A stretch of DNA of 64,000 nucleotides from positions 1 to 64,000 of the forward strand of contig NZ_JAHPZO010000003.1 of the NCBI RefSeq assembly GCF_019042655.1. Direction: 5' to 3'. Under the pieces are notes generated by a model that did no database searches, was not told the origin of the DNA, and saw nothing but the letters and a program-made list of their open reading frames with translations. Source of the stretch: Planococcus sp. CP5-4_YE. GTDB taxonomy: Bacteria > Bacillota > Bacilli > Bacillales_A > Planococcaceae. The translations under genes and the position numbers were made by a program. This document shows positions 53,851 through 62,186 of the stretch, in pieces. How positions within the stretch are numbered: position 1 is the first letter of the stretch; the number at the start of each line of letters is the position of its first letter.

Positions 53851-54237
53851 TTATACTGCTAGATTTGTTTTTTTACTCATTTGCATTTCAATCTTTTCAA
53901 TTGCCATTTTGAAAGCCTGGCCATCGGAATCCTCGTTCAGTTTTTCTTTTAGGTGTTCTATATATAGTCCGTTGTATTTAGGAAACGCTTCAAACCGGCT
54001 GAACACCGTCACGCCTTTCATGAGTTGGCTCTCGATCAATAAGCCCTCTTCATCGGTCACCAATATAGCGATGACGCCAATCCCTAATTTTTGTTTCTGT
54101 ATGCCTACCCCTAAATATCCGGATGGCCTGTTGCTCATTTTTTTTATCGTTGCCTGGTAATTTCTCAATTGGACTTTTGTCATTAAAATCTGAAGGATCC
54201 ATATCCCTGCAAACAAAGCGATAAACCATCCCCACAA
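53851..54237 (-). CDS. gutM: GutM-type glucitol operon protein
   Basis: 128 residues from TTG 54237 (WGWFIALFAGIWILQILM), chosen because GGAGGGG lies 7 bases ahead; an upstream start at 54285 would add a poorly conserved tail and overlap the operator. One N-terminal membrane helix and a soluble part (NRPSGYLGVGIQKQKLGIGV, VFSRFEAFPKYNGLYIEHL). GutM is an accessory activator in the glucitol operon of E. coli. First gene of the PTS operon. Confidence 0.8.
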   Translation of the reverse strand: MWGWFIALFAGIWILQILMTKVQLRNYQATIKKMSNRPSGYLGVGIQKQKLGIGVIAILVTDEEGLLIESQLMKGVTVFSRFEAFPKYNGLYIEHLKEKLNEDSDGQAFKMAIEKIEMQMSKKTNLAV

Positions 54238-54262
54238 AACAAATCCCCTCCAGTCTTTTTTT

Positions 54263-54328
54263 ACATTTGTTCTGAATAAGCACAAATGTTATTAAAAACA
54301 TTATAAAAGCGCTTACACAATAAATCAA
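54263..54328 (-). promoter_or_regulatory. Promoter, SorC-type operator and cre of PTS operon
   Basis: Minus strand TTGATT (54323-54328), 17 bases and TATAAT (54300-54305). A cre-like TAAAAGCGCTTACA (54304-54317, 13 of 14 positions) lies in the spacer. ACATTTGT-N11-ACAAATGT (54263-54289) follows the -10, in the same place as at the dehydrogenase promoter. The remaining gap to 54562 holds AT-rich sequence and the uppP terminator. Confidence 0.75.
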
Positions 54329-54491
54329 TAGCTTTTGAAAGAATATTTTAATTATTTCGCCAAATTCACTTTTTTCTTGAAAGCTTATTTTGTCGATGTG
54401 TTTGGAAAATATGCAGCAAACTTTCTACTATATAAATATGCTTGCTTTTAGACGATGTTCTTTATGCCAAACTATTCGTTTTTTTCCTATT

Positions 54492-54532
54492 AAAAACAGC
54501 GGTGCGAATATTGAATTCGCACCGCTGTTTTA
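54492..54532 (-). terminator. Terminator of uppP
   Basis: AAAACAGCGGTGCGAAT pairs with ATTCGCACCGCTGTTTT around a short loop. Confidence 0.88.
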
Positions 54533-54562
54533 CTTCAAGTTTAAGGGAAACAATCGATTTTT

Positions 54563-55387
54563 TTAAAGAAACACAATGAATGCCAAAACGCTGGCGAGCA
54601 CAATACGGTAAATGGCAAAAGGCACCAGCTTGATTCGTGAAATTAATTTCAGGAAAAACTTAATGGAAATCAATGCAAAGATAAAAGCAGTGACAAATCC
54701 TGCGGCATAGAAACTGAGATGATCGAATGAAATGGCTTCCCAATTTTTCACCAGTGAGACGATTGAAGCCCCGAGCATGATCGGAACGGCCATAATAAAG
54801 GTGAAGTCAGCTGCGGTTCTATGATCCAGCCCGAGCAACACGCCGCCTGAAATAGTCGAGCCTGAACGAGAGAAACCTGGCCACAAGGAAAAACATTGAA
54901 CGGTTCCTACGCTTAACGCTTTGATATAGCTGATTTCGTCCAGTGAATTGATCGATGGCTTTTTGGGCCCGAATTTATCAGCGATGATCATGAAGAAAGC
55001 GCCGATGACCAAACCAATCAGCACGGTTTCAATGCTGAAGAGATGCTCGTCAATGAAGTCTTCAAACAACAAGCCGAAAATCCCCGCCGGCACGATGCCG
55101 ATCAAGACGTGCAGGATATTAAATGTCGTGGGTTTGTCTTGTTCGATTTTGTATAAGCCGACAAGGCTCAGCATGCGTTTCCAAAATACGAAGACGACCG
55201 CAAGGATAGATCCAAGCTGAATGACGATTTTGAAGGTATTGGCTGACGGCCCGCCTAAAAACCCTTCGGTGTTGAGCCATAAATCATCAAAGATGATCAT
55301 ATGTCCTGTTGATGAGATGGGTGCAAACTCGGTTAGGCCTTCCACTATCCCTAGCACCAATGCTTTTAATATTTCGATGATCTCCAT
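54563..55387 (-). CDS. uppP: Undecaprenyl-diphosphatase
   Basis: 274 residues, about eight membrane helices. Signatures LVLGIVEGLTEFAPISSTGH and CFSLWPGFSRSGSTISGGVL are the two active-site motifs of BacA/UppP. It removes a phosphate from undecaprenyl diphosphate so the lipid carrier can be reused in cell wall synthesis; extra copies raise bacitracin tolerance. GGAGC precedes ATG 55387. A leader of about 300 bases lies upstream. Confidence 0.93.
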   Translation of the reverse strand: MEIIEILKALVLGIVEGLTEFAPISSTGHMIIFDDLWLNTEGFLGGPSANTFKIVIQLGSILAVVFVFWKRMLSLVGLYKIEQDKPTTFNILHVLIGIVPAGIFGLLFEDFIDEHLFSIETVLIGLVIGAFFMIIADKFGPKKPSINSLDEISYIKALSVGTVQCFSLWPGFSRSGSTISGGVLLGLDHRTAADFTFIMAVPIMLGASIVSLVKNWEAISFDHLSFYAAGFVTAFIFALISIKFFLKLISRIKLVPFAIYRIVLASVLAFIVFL

Positions 55388-55417
55388 AATTGCTCCTTCA
55401 AACGTAGTAGATTGACA

Positions 55418-55704
55418 TTATGAAGACGCTCTTTTTTTGAAATTGGTTGCGCTTAAAACCCCAGTCCTGAATTTATTTTTCTTCAGTCTCATGGGATCCC
55501 CTTTACCGATCGCATTCATCTTTAAATAGACTGGGTATTTCTCGCATAATCTATCGCTCGATAGCCATCTACCACTCCAAGTTAAAACCCGCGAGCCACC
55601 TGTCCAGGTAGACAAATGACTTAGGGAAATATTAGATTTACAAAAACCAGCTCCTAGTAGGATGAAAGACATGCACGAGTTAAACCATTCCTGTCTTGAA
55701 CGCA
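55418..55704 (-). ncRNA. Long structured-looking leader of uppP (candidate)
   Basis: Between the terminator at 55706 and uppP is a stretch with several minus-strand hairpins: TACCTGGACAGGT, CTATCGAGCGATAG, CTCGC with GCGAG around it, GGGATCCC and CTGAA/TTCAG. A 95-codon frame crosses it but has unlikely amino-acid composition and no ribosome site. I do not recognise a known riboswitch class. It may be a regulatory leader or leftover sequence. Confidence 0.35.
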
Positions 55705-55705
55705 A

Positions 55706-55742
55706 AAAGAGGAAACGCTGAATTTTCCAGCGTTTCCTCTTT
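55706..55742 (-). terminator. Terminator after FmdE-like gene
   Basis: AAAGAGGAAACGCTG pairs with CAGCGTTTCCTCTTT, with an A-run on its left that gives a U-run on the minus strand. Confidence 0.88.
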
Positions 55743-55814
55743 GCTGTGTATGCTTAATGACATTATTATTTGCACTTCTCGTTTGTCATTCCTTTTTATA
55801 GCAAACTTAATTTT

Positions 55815-56330
55815 TCAGCGCACTTCCACGACTTCGTCTAGAGGAAGCTCTAACGCGCGGAAGCATAAGTCTTTCTTGAGCGTTTCGAAGGCTTGGGCTT
55901 CATCTTGTGTCAACAAGCAGTCCCGGTCTTTCTTCGCCAAGTCGTAAAAAACAGCAGGCAGGAAATCTTTTTTTAAGCTGACTTCCACTTCTTCTCCTGT
56001 GGCACGCGAAAAGATGAATGCATAAGAGCTTCGCGTATAAGGATCGAACCTGGCAGCAGGATAGTCTGGATCTACGAAATATTTTCCGCGCGTTTCGGCT
56101 CTTGTGATGAATTCGAAGGCATCTCGGAATCCCGCACAGTCCTGTCCTGCTTGGATGGCTAGTTCCTGCCGCTCCGGCACATCCACACCGTAAAGCGCTT
56201 CAAATGCCGCTTCCGCCATGCGGTAAGCGACCCCAACAGCCGCCATTTCTTTCGTTCCATGGTATTTACGAATATCGTCAAAAGCGATATGGACCAATTC
56301 CTGCTCATCATAGATTTGAATAGCTGTCAT
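55815..56330 (-). CDS. FmdE-like domain protein
   Basis: 171 residues from MTAIQIYDEQEL; AGGAGG 8 bases ahead of ATG 56330. The layout recalls the formylmethanofuran dehydrogenase subunit E domain: IRKYHGTKEMAAVGVAYRM, then QAGQDCAGFRDAFEFITR and GKYFVDPDY. The usual HGHxCPG motif is reduced to YHGTKEMA, so metal binding may be altered. Role unknown; FmdE-like proteins in Firmicutes are often linked to molybdenum or other metals. Confidence 0.55.
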   Translation of the reverse strand: MTAIQIYDEQELVHIAFDDIRKYHGTKEMAAVGVAYRMAEAAFEALYGVDVPERQELAIQAGQDCAGFRDAFEFITRAETRGKYFVDPDYPAARFDPYTRSSYAFIFSRATGEEVEVSLKKDFLPAVFYDLAKKDRDCLLTQDEAQAFETLKKDLCFRALELPLDEVVEVR

Positions 56331-56393
56331 TTCCAATACCTCCTGCAATAAATGATGGATATATAAGATTTTTTCTGAATTTCTTATTGTGGC

Positions 56394-56708
56394 TTAATCA
56401 AATTCCTGCTTTTTCTTTCTGTTCAGCCAATAGACAAAGACAGCAGCGGCTGCCATGACAGCAAGTGTCATCCCACTCACTTTTCCAGCTTGTTCATCGA
56501 TCTCTTCTTTAATGAGAACGTTCGCCTCAGTATTTGCGCTCAATAAACCAGTTGAAGCAGAAGGCCCTTCTAAACGAATCGGAGCCTCATCGTAGCTTGA
56601 TAATGTTTCACCGATTCCTGGTTCATTCCATAAACCATCAAGCAATTCAGCATAGGCTGGGTTGGAAAACGACAGGCCTACGACCAAAAACAATAGAACT
56701 TTCTTCAT
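56394..56708 (-). CDS. Small exported membrane-anchored protein
   Basis: 104 residues: signal peptide (KKVLLFLVVGLSFSNPAYA), a short acidic outside part, and a C-terminal membrane helix (GMTLAVMAAAAVFVYWL) followed by basic NRKKKQEFD. Topology is outside N, inside C. Family not recognised. It lies 63 bases ahead of the FmdE-like gene on the same strand, so the two may be one unit. Confidence 0.6.
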   Translation of the reverse strand: MKKVLLFLVVGLSFSNPAYAELLDGLWNEPGIGETLSSYDEAPIRLEGPSASTGLLSANTEANVLIKEEIDEQAGKVSGMTLAVMAAAAVFVYWLNRKKKQEFD

Positions 56709-56938
56709 CTGCTCGCCCCATTTCTAAAGTGGAACTGAAAGCTTTTCTAAAGAAGCTGGCATGAAGCGAGGTTTCTCTTCGCTGTGCCACTTTAATCTAT
56801 CATCACTGAGAATCGTTATCAACTAGTGTATCCATAGCAACTCCCGATTTTTCTCTTTCCCCTTATATGATGCTGCCACTTGCATTATTTTTCGTGATGG
56901 CTGTATAAGGATTTCTTATAATAGAAAAACTCCCTTCA

Positions 56939-57829
56939 TCAAAATGAAGAGAGCTTTTCCGTAATATGGTCGCAATAGGCTTGTTCTGCTTGGCTTAACT
57001 GTTGTTCCGGATCAATGACCAGCCCGTTTTGCCGGACAATGCGCAGCCCTTTGACAGAACGGTAAACCAATGACGCATCAGTTGAATCCAGCGCTTTTAG
57101 CGGCAGAAAAGAAACCGAGTCGCTTTGCCTCAGCGCTTTTTTGATAATCTTGAAGTCGGTCATCTGCATATAAAAAGCCACGACGCCTTTCGCTTCAAGC
57201 GCTTGCTGGACGAGTGCTTGCATATGCCTGCTTTGCGTCTGCAATACGGACGCATGTTCCAGGTCTTTTGCATAGATCACTTTTCGGGTCGCCAAAGGAT
57301 GGCTTGCGGAGAAGACCAATTGGAATTCTTCTTCAAACAGGCCTTGGATATCGTATGCTTGGTGAAGTCCATCATCTTCAGGATAAATCGGCATTACGGC
57401 AAATTTGGCTCTTTTAGCCAGTAACTGTTCACGCAGTTCCATATAACACCGGCCATTGATCTCAAAAGGGCAAGCCTTGCAGCAAGAAGCGCTTGAATCG
57501 AACAACTCCTCGTAATAACTTTCGGCTATGTGTTTGCTCATATAAATGGCTACTGGTTTTTGGGTTGCAGGTGTGGCCATGAGGTGTCGCGTCGCTTCAA
57601 ACAATTCGAGCAATTGGCCAGCTTGTTTTTGTAACAGGACGCCGCGCTCTGTCAGCTCAACGCCTTGTTTTTTGCGGATGATAAGTTTTACGCCATAGTA
57701 TTCTTCCAAATAGCGGATTTGCTGGCTGACGGAAGGCTGCGAGCAATACAGCTGTTTCGCCGCTTCGGTATAGGACCGGCATTCAGCCAACACTTGAAAG
57801 GTATGTAATTTCCCCAGCACGGCATTCAC
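56939..57829 (-). CDS. LysR-family regulator with cysteine cluster
   Basis: 296 residues. The N-terminal helix-turn-helix is typical (SYTEAAKQLYCSQPSVSQQI). The effector domain carries Cys116, Cys117, Cys120 and Cys128 (SCCKACPFEINGRCYMEL), unusual for LysR and like a metal or iron-sulfur ligand set. Same strand as the two genes downstream, so it may control them. Ligand unknown. Confidence 0.83.
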   Translation of the reverse strand: MNAVLGKLHTFQVLAECRSYTEAAKQLYCSQPSVSQQIRYLEEYYGVKLIIRKKQGVELTERGVLLQKQAGQLLELFEATRHLMATPATQKPVAIYMSKHIAESYYEELFDSSASCCKACPFEINGRCYMELREQLLAKRAKFAVMPIYPEDDGLHQAYDIQGLFEEEFQLVFSASHPLATRKVIYAKDLEHASVLQTQSRHMQALVQQALEAKGVVAFYMQMTDFKIIKKALRQSDSVSFLPLKALDSTDASLVYRSVKGLRIVRQNGLVIDPEQQLSQAEQAYCDHITEKLSSF

Positions 57830-57867
57830 CTCTTTTAATTGATAATAGTTCTCACTACATCATAGCA

Positions 57868-57901
57868 TAAAAAATCCCGCTCTCGTATCTGAAAGCGGGA
57901 T
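57868..57901 (-). terminator. Terminator after DUF421 gene
   Basis: ATCCCGCT pairs with AGCGGGAT, with an A-run on the left giving a U-run on the minus strand. Confidence 0.7.
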
Positions 57902-57935
57902 GATGAGCAATAGCTCCATTTATATAGGGGTAGTT

Positions 57936-58463
57936 TTAAGCATCGGAACGTTCAACGCCCTCGAGGGCATCTTTTGACTGAGTATCCTGTTTTTTGATAA
58001 TCGATAATGAACCATCGCCTTCCAAAACGATCACTTCCACTTGTTCAAAGGAGCTCAAGCCCTGCTGTCGGACTTTCCCGCGCAAATCGTCTTTTCGGAT
58101 GCGGTGCTTGTGCATGCTTTTCTCGTAAAATTCGCCATCATGTTAAATGAAACTCGGATTGGCCTTGATCAAGTCAGCGAATCCTTTGGAATTCACCGAC
58201 AGTTTTGAAACGATATACTGCAACAAAGTAAGCATAAACAAGACAACCACCCCGTCTACAAAAGACATTTTATCGCTGGTGATGATGCTGCCGAGTGTTG
58301 CGCCATACGTGACGGTGATAACGAAATCAAAGATGTTCACATTGCTTAAACTGCGTTTCCCAAAAACCCTCAACAGGACGATGAGAAAAGGATAAGCCAA
58401 TACACACATAATTGCGATGCGCAGCACACTTTTCCAGCCATCGAATAAAATCGTATCCAGCAT
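57936..58463 (-). pseudogene. DUF421 (YetF/YkjA-like) membrane protein, interrupted by in-frame TAA
   Basis: Codons 1-106 encode the DUF421 membrane part (three helices, FGKRSLSNVNIFDFVITVTYG), ending KANPSFI at TAA 58143-58145. The same frame continues without further stop as HDGEFYEKSMHKHRIRKDDL, then VRQQGLSSFEQVEVIVLEGD, ending at TAA 57936. That is the normal DUF421 soluble domain, where a Tyr codon is expected at the stop (I-Y-H-D-G). One base change explains the break. The membrane part alone could still be made. Confidence 0.85.
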
Positions 58464-58608
58464 TTCAGGACCCCCTTCCTGCTTTCTCTGGATTCTTCAT
58501 ATCCCCCAAATACCCAGCCCCTGCTTTATTAAACGGATGCGGTATAAACAAAAGACGGAGAAGCCGCTCAATTCCAGCTAAGTTCCCCGCCTAAAAATGC
58601 TTATTGTC

Positions 58609-59994
58609 TTATTGAAGCCAACTATTCAAAAACTCCTGCTGGTCCCCTTCGAAAGAATCCTCAAAGAACTCCCTGAATTGTTGTTTCGTCACCCGCTGAA
58701 ATTGAAACTCTTCAAAATAATCCGCCAGAAACTCCAGTGCAGCTTCGTTTCCACCGCGTTCATCGAAAAAGTCTTTCAGCAACAAAGGGACTTTGCCGTA
58801 CACAGTCGCATAATAGGCCGGTGTGTCAAATTCATCAAGCGCGAAATCAGCATAGGTTTCCGTTTCGTAAGATTCTTCATAGGCTCTTGCATTTTGAAAA
58901 CCGCTGTCCTCATCACCGTAATAATCGCTGAGGAATAAACCGGTGCTGAACTCGGTCAAACTTTCATCGAGCCAAGCGTTTTCGTATGGATCATTGGCGA
59001 CCAAATAGTAAAACCATTGATGGGCAATTTCGTGTACCAAGATCGAATCAAGTAAGTCTTCATCCATCGGCACTTCCACAATGTTCGGGTACTCCATATA
59101 GCCGGCATTTGCGATCAAATCCAATTCAGCAAACGGATAATCGCCGATGTTTTCTTCGAAATAAGCAAATGCTTCGACCGACAGTTCAGCCGTCTCCTCT
59201 AGGATTTCCGACTCAGCCGGCACAAACACACGCAACTCGGTATTTCCAGACGTGCGTTCTGCGATTTGCCAATCGGCTGGATCCAAAAACGCTGCATAGA
59301 AATCCTTGATGGCCTTTCCAGTTAAAGTTCCAGATGAACTGGCCTCTGCCGGACCGTCTGGTGCAGAAGTGGCGATCAGGTAATCGTCTGGCAATTGATA
59401 AGTGACCGTATAATCTCCGTACCCCGTTTCATAGGATTCTCCTTTGGGATCATAGTCATTGACTTGCCAGCCCCCGTCATATTCAGCAAGCATCGGGTAC
59501 CAATGGGCTAAGTAATAATTGTTTTCCATTCGCGCCAAGCGCATGCCGTCTTCAGGCACAGCTAGTGTGTATTCAATCGTGACAGTTTGTTGCTCGCCTG
59601 GTGTTAAATCCGATTGCAGTTCGATGAATAGATCGCCACCATTCAATTCATGAAACAGTTCATCTTCACCAGAAGTGATTGACTTCATTTCAACCTCGGC
59701 TGGTTCATCTGAATACCCAGTAGTCAATTCCGGGTTCATGGCGTTGGGAACGAAGTGGAAGGCAATATCTGCTCAACTTTCCTGTGAGTCATTTGTAATT
59801 AGGATCTCTGCAGAAACCTGGAAAACTCCTGATTCTATCATGTTTAGGTTAATGTCGTAGCTTGTGCTGCTGCTTGGAATACTGCTAGTTCTCGCCTTTT
59901 CATTTGGTTCTTCTGAATAATAATGAATAACCCAATAAATGAAAACCGCAATAAAAACCAGGAAAGCCAGGAATCCGATTTTCCTTTTCACCAT
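58609..59994 (-). pseudogene. M1-family metallopeptidase, interrupted by in-frame TGA
   Basis: Starts at ATG 59994 with a membrane anchor (KIGFLAFLVFIAVFIYWVI), reads to ILITNDSQES and TGA at 59773-59775, then continues in frame as ADIAFHFVPNAMNPEL to the stop at 58609. A Trp codon (TGG) is expected at the stop. The downstream part is complete: zinc motif HEIAHQWFYYLV, second ligand in LDESLTEFS, and a C-terminal ERAP-like tail. Without the stop it would be a membrane-anchored aminopeptidase of about 460 residues. No ribosome site precedes the internal ATG at 59739, so it is probably inactive. Confidence 0.85.
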
Positions 59995-60084
59995 CACACC
60001 TCCCTTACTCAACGATAAAATGAATAATCATATTCATTATACGAATTCTATCACTTCTTGTTTTCTGAATATTTCTATTCAAAG

Positions 60085-60735
60085 CTATTTCAAAGAAGCA
60101 CGATCGCGTATGGCTGTACCTATCAGCGGTTCGTTATCCCCTTGTGCTTGTTTAACCGAATTGATCATTGCCGCAGCCAATTCTTCAGTGGGAAGCGGCT
60201 GTTGTGAACGGAACAATCCTGCTTTATTCATGAATTGTATAGCTTTTAAGCCTAGCACTTCGAAGGTACGATCGCTTCCCTTCCTCATCAAGATCGGCGG
60301 CTTGATGATGGTTAACTTCGGAAAGCCTAACTCTTTGACCGCTTCTTCCAACTGCCCCTTCATCTTCGAATAAAAGCTACGGGCTTTTGGCGAGGCAAAT
60401 TCAGCCGAAACCAATACATACCGCTCGACTCCGTTTTCTTTTGCGGCTTTTGCAAATTCATATTGATAGCCATAATCGACTTTCCATTGTGCCTCTTTGC
60501 TTCCTGCCGCTTTGATCGTCGTACCCAAACAGGAAAACAGCACATCCCCTTTCACCAAATCGCGCCACGCATCCGGCTGGTCAAAATCAATGACATGGAC
60601 TGTTAATTTATCATGCTGAATATCCAGTTGACGCCTTACGAAAACATCGACTTTTTCAAATGAATCGTCTTTCATCAATTGCTCTACAAGGTCTTTTCCT
60701 GTCGCTCCTGTGGCACCGATCACTAATGCGTTCAT
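60085..60735 (-). CDS. NAD(P)H-binding atypical SDR (NmrA/HTATIP2-like)
   Basis: 216 residues. N-terminal MNALVIGATGATGKDLVEQL is the glycine-rich nucleotide motif of atypical SDRs; FSCLGTTIKAAGS and VERYVLVSAEFASPKARSFYSKMKG with Tyr-Lys follow, as in YraR/HTATIP2-like reductases. Substrate unknown. AAGGAGG precedes the ATG. Confidence 0.8.
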   Translation of the reverse strand: MNALVIGATGATGKDLVEQLMKDDSFEKVDVFVRRQLDIQHDKLTVHVIDFDQPDAWRDLVKGDVLFSCLGTTIKAAGSKEAQWKVDYGYQYEFAKAAKENGVERYVLVSAEFASPKARSFYSKMKGQLEEAVKELGFPKLTIIKPPILMRKGSDRTFEVLGLKAIQFMNKAGLFRSQQPLPTEELAAAMINSVKQAQGDNEPLIGTAIRDRASLK

Positions 60736-60762
60736 AATGGTCCTCCTTTTATGATGAAGTTC

Positions 60763-61611
60763 TTAAGAATATATGTATTCATCTTTGTTCAATATTTTAA
60801 ATAATTTTACTGTGTTCTCTTCAATTGAAATAAAGTGTGCCTGTTCTGAAGGGGGCATTCCTCTAAGACGCCCAGAAAATGTCCCTAGCAACTCTAGTTG
60901 ACTTGTTCCTATTTTCAGCTGATACAGCTTCCCATTGCTATCGTATGGATTATAGAAGTACGTGTAAGCCCCGCGAACACAAAGTCCAGACGAACCGTGG
61001 AGTATTTCCGGAACATTAAACAACCACAAACCACGCTTATGTGGGTCAACGGCAACTAATTGAAAAGTCGAGTAAGGGAACAACCAAAGTTCCCTGCCCT
61101 TTCCTTTACAGATTGCGTAACAGTCGCCTATATCTGGCCGATCAAGTAAATCGCTATGATACCTGAACAGAGTCATCCCTGATAAATCTTTCAATAGTAA
61201 GCCTTCCGTTTCTATCCCGCCGCCAAATATTCCTTCATCATAATAACTGAACCAAATACCTTCCTTACAGGCAACTTGATCCGCCACATACTCCCCAGCG
61301 TAAAAGGTATTCATAATCTTGCCTTCTCTATTTATAATGAATTGTTCCAGTTTGCTGCTTTCTCTGGTGGGGTGGTCAGATAACGCACTCACGATTAAAT
61401 TTGCTGAATCAATCCATCGAATACTGTGGAAGTTTCTTTGAAAGCCCAGTTTTATATCTACACCATTTAATTGGATCCACGATTGTTTTCTGGTTTCTAA
61501 AATAATGGCTAACCCATCATTTTCTGTCCAATCTGCATCCACTATCTGCACAGATCCGGTTTCTTTTTTCTCTACAGCATAAAGCACTTGTTCCTCAATT
61601 CGCTCAGCCAT
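60763..61611 (-). CDS. Hypothetical protein, beta-propeller-like
   Basis: 282 residues from MAERIEEQVLYAVE; GAGGAGGGTGG 3-6 bases ahead of ATG 61611. Repeated short strands with W/Y/F (FHSIRWIDSANLIVSALS, GIWFSYYDEGIFGGG, GRELWLFPYSTFQLVAVD) suggest a small beta-propeller. No signal peptide. Family not recognised. It lies 15 bases after the DUF2691 gene and is probably co-transcribed with it. Confidence 0.6.
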   Translation of the reverse strand: MAERIEEQVLYAVEKKETGSVQIVDADWTENDGLAIILETRKQSWIQLNGVDIKLGFQRNFHSIRWIDSANLIVSALSDHPTRESSKLEQFIINREGKIMNTFYAGEYVADQVACKEGIWFSYYDEGIFGGGIETEGLLLKDLSGMTLFRYHSDLLDRPDIGDCYAICKGKGRELWLFPYSTFQLVAVDPHKRGLWLFNVPEILHGSSGLCVRGAYTYFYNPYDSNGKLYQLKIGTSQLELLGTFSGRLRGMPPSEQAHFISIEENTVKLFKILNKDEYIYS

Positions 61612-61626
61612 AGCCACCCTCCTCAT

Positions 61627-62124
61627 TTACCACACTGAAAGCCTGGTACGCGAATCGTTTTGTTCATTCAAATATTCCAAATCGTGAAAACCAAAACTGC
61701 GTGCGTTCTCATAGAGCGCATGGAGCATTTGCTGATCTTTGCAATAGATCGTCGTATAGATCGTATCGACTATTAGCAGGACCAATTGGCAGTCGCTTTC
61801 AGCAAACTCTTCGTAAGTTTCAGGATGTGAAGTGACAGGCCCCTGAAAAGAGCGAAGTTCTGCAAAGATCACATAAGCCTGTTCGGTTTCGATTACTTCT
61901 TTCAGCTCTGAACCTGTCAGTTGCTCTCTATTAAGTGGAAATAGCTCGTTCGTATGACTTCCATTCCTACTTGCAAAGGCTTCTACATTATCGATGTGCC
62001 ACTCAAAGTCTTGAATATTGATTGGCTGAAATATGTCCTTCAGATAACTCCCATAGTCATTCGGTAATTCAAAGCTGATTCCTCTGAACAAAGTCTCATC
62101 TCCTCCAATGATGTATGAAGTCAA
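61627..62124 (-). CDS. DUF2691 family protein
   Basis: 165 residues. RGISFELPNDYGSYLKDIF, ESDCQLVLLIVDTIYTTIYC and LYENARSFGFHDLEYL are the DUF2691 pattern. The family is common in Bacillus and has no assigned function. GGAGGAGA precedes the ATG. Confidence 0.78.
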   Translation of the reverse strand: MTSYIIGGDETLFRGISFELPNDYGSYLKDIFQPINIQDFEWHIDNVEAFASRNGSHTNELFPLNREQLTGSELKEVIETEQAYVIFAELRSFQGPVTSHPETYEEFAESDCQLVLLIVDTIYTTIYCKDQQMLHALYENARSFGFHDLEYLNEQNDSRTRLSVW

Positions 62125-62139
62125 CTAGTAGTCATTCAA

Positions 62140-62172
62140 CAAAAAAGCGCCAATCCTTTTTATGATGGCACT
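62140..62172 (-). terminator. Terminator after AlkD-like gene
   Basis: AGCGCCA pairs with TGGCACT with a wobble, flanked by A-run on the left (U-run on the minus strand). Confidence 0.65.
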
Positions 62173-62186
62173 TTTTCTATACTGTA

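Noticed and set aside
55580..55625. T-box-like GGTGGCTCGCGG in the uppP leader
   Set aside because: It does not match the 14-base T-box core well and is not followed by the expected terminator; uppP is not an amino-acid gene.
55418..55705. 95-codon minus frame ahead of uppP
   Set aside because: Composition rich in Trp, Ser and Arg, no ribosome site, many hairpins in the DNA; treated as leader RNA rather than a gene.
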